64,000 nt of DNA from Agreia sp. Leaf283. Lineage in GTDB: Bacteria > Actinomycetota > Actinomycetes > Actinomycetales > Microbacteriaceae. This document shows, piece after piece, positions 61,220-64,000 of this stretch; position 1 is the first letter of the stretch; each line of letters starts with the position of its first letter. The notes under the pieces are model-generated. The model saw nothing but the letters and a program-made list of their open reading frames with translations, was not told the DNA's origin and searched no databases. The stretch spans positions 321,949-385,948 of the forward strand of contig NZ_LMNF01000002.1 in NCBI RefSeq assembly GCF_001422485.1, given 5' to 3'. Made by a program: the position numbers and the translations under genes.

Positions 61220-62411
61220 TGTGGTGGAGCTCTGCGCTGGCGAGTTCGGCGCGCTCGGGCATGGCGAGCTCGCGGGAGTCGAGCCACTTGTCGGGCAGCG
61301 AGGGGCGCTTGGGCGAGCCGGCGCGGCCGCGCGGGCCCTCGGCGTCGATGCCCGGGTACGGGAGGGAGCCGTCGAGGGTGGCGAGCACGTCGTCCATCTC
61401 GGCGAGCGAGGAGACCATGCTGAGGCTGGCCCGCACCTCGTGGCCCACGGGGTAGCCCTTGAAGTACCAGGCCACGTGCTTGCGGATGTCGCGGCAGGCG
61501 CGGTCTTCGTCGTCGAAGAACTCGCTCAGCAGCTCGGTGTGTCGACGGATCGCCGATGCCACCTGGCCGAGTGTCGGAGCCGCCCGCGATGCGGACGCCA
61601 CCGAGGGGTCGAGCTCGCCGCTGCGCACACGGAACGCGTCGGCCAGGTCGCCGAACAACCACGGACGACCGAGGCACCCGCGCCCGACGACGACCCCGTC
61701 GCATCCGGTCTCGTCGACCATGCGTATCGCGTCGTCGGCCGACCAGATGTCGCCGTTGCCGAGCACCGGGATGCTCGTGATCGTCTCTTTGAGGGTGGCG
61801 ATCGCAGACCAGTCGGCCTGGCCCGAGTAGAAGTCGGCCGCCGTGCGGGCGTGCAGGGCGATGGACTTGACTCCCGCGCCCTCGGCTGCCTTGGCCGCCT
61901 CGAGGTAGGTGAGGTGGTCGTCGTCGATGCCCTTGCGCATCTTCACGGTGACGGGGATGTCGCCGGCGGCGTCGACCGCCTCCTCGACGATCTGGCGGAA
62001 CAGCCCGAGCTTCCAGGGCAGCGCGGACCCACCGCCCTTGCGCGTGACCTTGGCCACGGGGCATCCGAAGTTCATGTCGATGTGGTCGGCGAGGTCCTCG
62101 TCGACCAGCATGGTGACCGCCTGGCGCATGGTGGCCGGATCGACACCGTAGAGCTGGATGGATCGGAGGGTCTCGGACGGGTGGTGGCGGATCAGCCGCA
62201 TGGATTCCGGGGTGCGTTCCACGAGGGCGCGGCTGGTGATCATCTCGCTGACGTAGAGACCGGCGCCGTACTCGCGGCAGAGCCTGCGGTACGCGGTGTT
62301 CGTGATGCCGGCCATCGGCGCGAGCACGACCGGAACGTCGAGCTCGATCGGGCCGATGGAGAGTTTCGGTGCCGGAGCTGTCTGGCTGGCTGTGGCGAGG
62401 GAGGAAGTCAT
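61209..62411 (-). CDS. dusB: tRNA-dihydrouridine synthase B
   Basis: A 400-residue FMN enzyme that reduces uridine to dihydrouridine in tRNA D loops. The TIM barrel has APMAGITNTAYRRLCREYGAG, the catalytic Cys in MNFGCPVAKVTRKGGGSAL, the FMN-phosphate site GNGDIWSADDA and GVVVGRGCLGRPW. The C-terminal tRNA-binding helical domain is complete. The ATG at 62411 is preceded by GGGAGA 12 nt away; an ATG 11 codons earlier lacks any ribosome site. It is the first gene of the dusB-dgt-dnaG operon. Confidence 0.96.
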   Translation of the reverse strand: MTSSLATASQTAPAPKLSIGPIELDVPVVLAPMAGITNTAYRRLCREYGAGLYVSEMITSRALVERTPESMRLIRHHPSETLRSIQLYGVDPATMRQAVTMLVDEDLADHIDMNFGCPVAKVTRKGGGSALPWKLGLFRQIVEEAVDAAGDIPVTVKMRKGIDDDHLTYLEAAKAAEGAGVKSIALHARTAADFYSGQADWSAIATLKETITSIPVLGNGDIWSADDAIRMVDETGCDGVVVGRGCLGRPWLFGDLADAFRVRSGELDPSVASASRAAPTLGQVASAIRRHTELLSEFFDDEDRACRDIRKHVAWYFKGYPVGHEVRASLSMVSSLAEMDDVLATLDGSLPYPGIDAEGPRGRAGSPKRPSLPDKWLDSRELAMPERAELASAELHHSGG

Positions 62412-62491
62412 GACTGATCGATTCTCCCAGAGAAATCGGTGCATCGTGCCGGAGGCCGACGAACTGTGGACGACGATGGGCGCGTCGGCCG

Positions 62492-62541
62492 GGTCACTGA
62501 GGGGCGGTCACTGTGGCCGGGTCACTGCGGGTCGGTTACTG
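62492..62541. repeat. Four tandem 14-bp repeats containing GGTCACTG
   Basis: GGTCACTG begins at 62492, 62506 and 62520, and GGTTACTG at 62534, so the core recurs every 14 bp with variable 6-bp spacers. The block lies between the small ORF downstream of dsbA and dusB, and its last copy contains the stop codon of the small ORF. Confidence 0.8.
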
Positions 62542-62673
62542 CGGGTCGGCGGCGACGGTCGGTTCGACGGTGCAGGTGCCGTCGACGCAAACCGCGCCGG
62601 CTGCTCCGAGGAGTCGCAGCGCGGGGGCGGTTGCGGGCGCGAGGATCTTCGCGCTGTCTACGGCGTCGGTCAT
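62536..62673 (-). CDS. Small ORF of 45 codons coupled to the DsbA-like gene
   Basis: ATG at 62673 overlaps the DsbA-like stop (ATGA), and the frame runs 45 codons to TAA at 62536. The product starts MTDAVDSAKILAP, has an Ala/Leu-rich helix and ends with the compact motif VCVDGTCTVEP, in which two Cys are spaced C-x4-C. No ribosome site is needed if it is translated by re-initiation. Codon use is GC-rich like its neighbours. I recognise no family; the Cys pair next to a thiol oxidoreductase is suggestive of a substrate or a metal-binding peptide. The alternative is a chance frame. Confidence 0.5.
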   Translation of the reverse strand: MTDAVDSAKILAPATAPALRLLGAAGAVCVDGTCTVEPTVAADPQ

Positions 62674-63371
62674 CGTGCTGCCGGCGCGTCGGCGCGCTCG
62701 CCCGCCACCTGGCCGAACACCTCGGAGAATGTGGCGGCATCCTGAGCACCCGAGACGCCGTACTTGCCGTCGATCACGAAGAACGGCACGCCCTGGATGC
62801 CGTACTCCTGCGCCTGGCGCTGGTCGGCCCTCACGGCGGCGAGGTACTCGCTCGATTCGAGCGATCGCACGACGTCGTCGCGGTCGAGTCCGATCTCGGC
62901 GGCGAGGTCGGCGAGATCATCGATGCGGCCGACGTTGCGGCCTTCCTCGAAGTAGGCCTTGAGCAGTCGTTCCTTGGCCTCGAGCTGCAAGCCGTGCGCC
63001 TTCGCATAGTGGATGAGCTCGTGCGCCTTCACCGTGTTGGCATGCTGCAGCGCGTCGTAGTCGTAGTGCAGTCCCACGTCTTCGGCGATGCCGACCACGC
63101 GGGTGAGCATCTGCCGGGCCTGCTCCGCCGGGATGCCCTTGTGGTTCGCCAAGAACTCAACCTCGTCGCCCTCGAAGTCGACGGGCGTATCGGGCGAGAG
63201 CTCGAAGCTGTGGTACTCGATCTCGACCGACGGGGTGCCGGGCATCGCCGCAAATGCTTCGATGCCCGCCTCGAGCTTGCGCTTGCCGATATAGCACCAC
63301 GGGCAGGCGATGTCGCTCCAGACGTCGACCTTGATGGGAGTGAGGGCTGCGGGATTCTGAAGATCGGTCAC
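62670..63371 (-). CDS. DsbA-family thiol oxidoreductase (FrnE-like)
   Basis: A 233-residue thioredoxin-fold protein with an inserted helical domain. The active site is SDIACPWCYIGKRK (Cys23, Cys26), and the cis-Pro loop is GIQGVPFFVIDGKYGVSGAQ. FrnE-type DsbA proteins are cytosolic, and no signal peptide is seen here; relatives take part in polyketide isomerisation or oxidative-stress tolerance. The start is a GTG without a clear ribosome site; the upstream extension of the frame is not homologous. It ends in a 4-bp overlap with the 45-codon ORF. Confidence 0.9.
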   Translation of the reverse strand: MTDLQNPAALTPIKVDVWSDIACPWCYIGKRKLEAGIEAFAAMPGTPSVEIEYHSFELSPDTPVDFEGDEVEFLANHKGIPAEQARQMLTRVVGIAEDVGLHYDYDALQHANTVKAHELIHYAKAHGLQLEAKERLLKAYFEEGRNVGRIDDLADLAAEIGLDRDDVVRSLESSEYLAAVRADQRQAQEYGIQGVPFFVIDGKYGVSGAQDAATFSEVFGQVAGERADAPAAR

Positions 63372-63486
63372 ACGGGTGGCAACGGCAGGATGATCGTTGC
63401 TATTCCCACGTCGTGGTCTCGATGATCGTCGCGATCTCGATCGACGTCTCGGGAAGGTTCTCGCGCCTGCGTGGTTGACTTCTTCT

Positions 63487-63975
63487 ATGACGACGTCAGG
63501 ACGTGACCGGGTGATCGAGGATGCGACGAGCCGAGGGCTTTCCGTGGAGATCGTCGAGCGTCCGCCCGCGAACAGCCTCGAAGAGGCGGCGGCAGGCCTG
63601 GGCCTCGAGCCGTCGGGCATCGTGAAGACCCTCGTCGTGAAGCGACACGACGGCGACTTCGTTTTCGCACTGGTGCCGGGCGATCGGCAGATCAGCTGGG
63701 CGAAGCTGCGCGCGATCGTGAAGGTCAACAAGCTCTCGCTTCCCCATCAGGACGTGGCGCGCGATGCCACCGGCTACGAGCGCGGCACGATCACTCCGCT
63801 GGGAAGCACCACGGCGTGGCCGGTGTTCGCCGACGAGCGCATCGTCGGACGACGCATCGCGCTCGGCGCCGGGGCGCACGGCCTGTCGGCCTTCGTCGAC
63901 GCAGACGCGCTTCTGGATGCCTATGGCGCGACGGTCGCGGACATCACCGACGAACTGAAGCCGCGCTCGGCCTGA
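63487..63975 (+). CDS. YbaK/EbsC-type aminoacyl-tRNA deacylase
   Basis: A 162-residue protein of the YbaK/ProX superfamily, which hydrolyses mischarged aminoacyl-tRNAs such as Cys-tRNA(Pro). Conserved blocks are SGIVKTLVVKRHDGDFVFALVPGD, with the catalytic Lys, KLRAIVKVNKLSLPHQDVARDATGYERGTITPLG, and GAGAHGLSAFVD. It is a single domain, as in free-standing deacylases. The ATG has no ribosome site, and no clear -10 box is seen, so the start is less firm than the family call. It is divergent from the DsbA-like gene. Confidence 0.92.
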   Translation: MTTSGRDRVIEDATSRGLSVEIVERPPANSLEEAAAGLGLEPSGIVKTLVVKRHDGDFVFALVPGDRQISWAKLRAIVKVNKLSLPHQDVARDATGYERGTITPLGSTTAWPVFADERIVGRRIALGAGAHGLSAFVDADALLDAYGATVADITDELKPRSA

Positions 63976-64000
63976 CGGCGCGGCCGAGTGCCGGGCCCTG

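Noticed and set aside
1-64000. CRISPR arrays, transposases, prophage genes, secondary-metabolite clusters
   Set aside because: I looked on both strands and saw no repeat-spacer pattern, transposase, integrase or phage structural gene; the whole window reads as conserved chromosomal core with few lineage-specific genes.

Overview
The window is ordinary chromosome of a high-GC actinobacterium, most probably a member of the Microbacteriaceae (genus not determinable). The evidence is the very high GC, the gene neighbourhoods (glnA-glnE-glnA2; fasR-fabD-fabH-acpP-fabF; dusB-dgt-dnaG; lpdA-sucB; MurT/GatD-type genes behind sigA), actinobacteria-only families (DUF4191, DUF3145, polyphosphate glucokinase), frequent GTG and TTG starts, and many start codons placed 6-7 nt behind a TANNNT -10 box (leaderless mRNAs). 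There is no integrase, transposase, CRISPR array or prophage. No gap between genes exceeds 300 bases.

Layout. 0-2.9 kb: sigA with divergent murT- and gatD-like cell-wall genes, all leftward. 2.9-5.2 kb: MFS permease and PAC2 protein. 5.3-9.9 kb: leucyl aminopeptidase, dihydrolipoamide dehydrogenase and the E2 acyltransferase. 9.9-12.9 kb: membrane-anchored pseudokinase, DUF4191 and RDD membrane proteins. 13.0-18.9 kb: nitrogen assimilation (glnA under a row of GlnR-type boxes, glnE, glnA2). 19-25.8 kb: membrane-anchored hydrolase-like protein, panB, a small protein, ppgK, RNase P RNA, a degenerate zinc-ribbon coiled-coil protein, a Nif3-like protein and an unknown gene. 25.9-27.7 kb: ECF sigma, membrane protein and lipoprotein in one operon. 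27.8-32.7 kb: tRNA-Val, GH13 glucosidase, peroxiredoxin, pyruvate dehydrogenase E1. 32.7-37.7 kb: fatty-acid synthase II genes with their PucR-type regulator. 37.8-46.1 kb: DUF3145, PadR regulator, MoxR/DUF58/transglutaminase operon, an orphan and a flotillin. 46.1-50.3 kb: tRNA-Met, GT4 glycosyltransferase, DMT transporter, peptide deformylase, AzlCD exporter, tRNA-Asn. 50.4-57.8 kb: peptide-type ABC importer with an extra ATPase and a coupled 2-hydroxyacid dehydrogenase. 58-62.4 kb: dnaG, dgt, dusB. 62.5-64 kb: tandem 14-bp repeats, a coupled 45-codon ORF, a DsbA-like oxidoreductase and a YbaK deacylase.

How the genes work together. aceE, sucB and lpdA supply E1, E2 and E3 activities; no second E2 is seen here, which fits the mixed pyruvate/2-oxoglutarate dehydrogenase complexes known in actinobacteria. 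glnA, glnE and the GlnR boxes give transcriptional and adenylylation control of ammonia assimilation, while glnA2 lacks the adenylylation site. fasR-fabDH-acpP-fabF feeds membrane lipid synthesis.

The most interesting signals are: a MurT-like ligase with no cysteine at all (so no Zn ribbon) and with Gln at a conserved Asp, in a family known for peptidoglycan cross-linked through the very carboxyl group MurT/GatD normally amidates; a pseudokinase; a hydrolase whose nucleophile elbow has Gly for Ser; a zinc-ribbon protein whose four Cys are Ser/Ser/Asp/Ser; a transcription terminator hidden inside an opposing gene; and a tiny coupled ORF ending in 14-bp tandem repeats.
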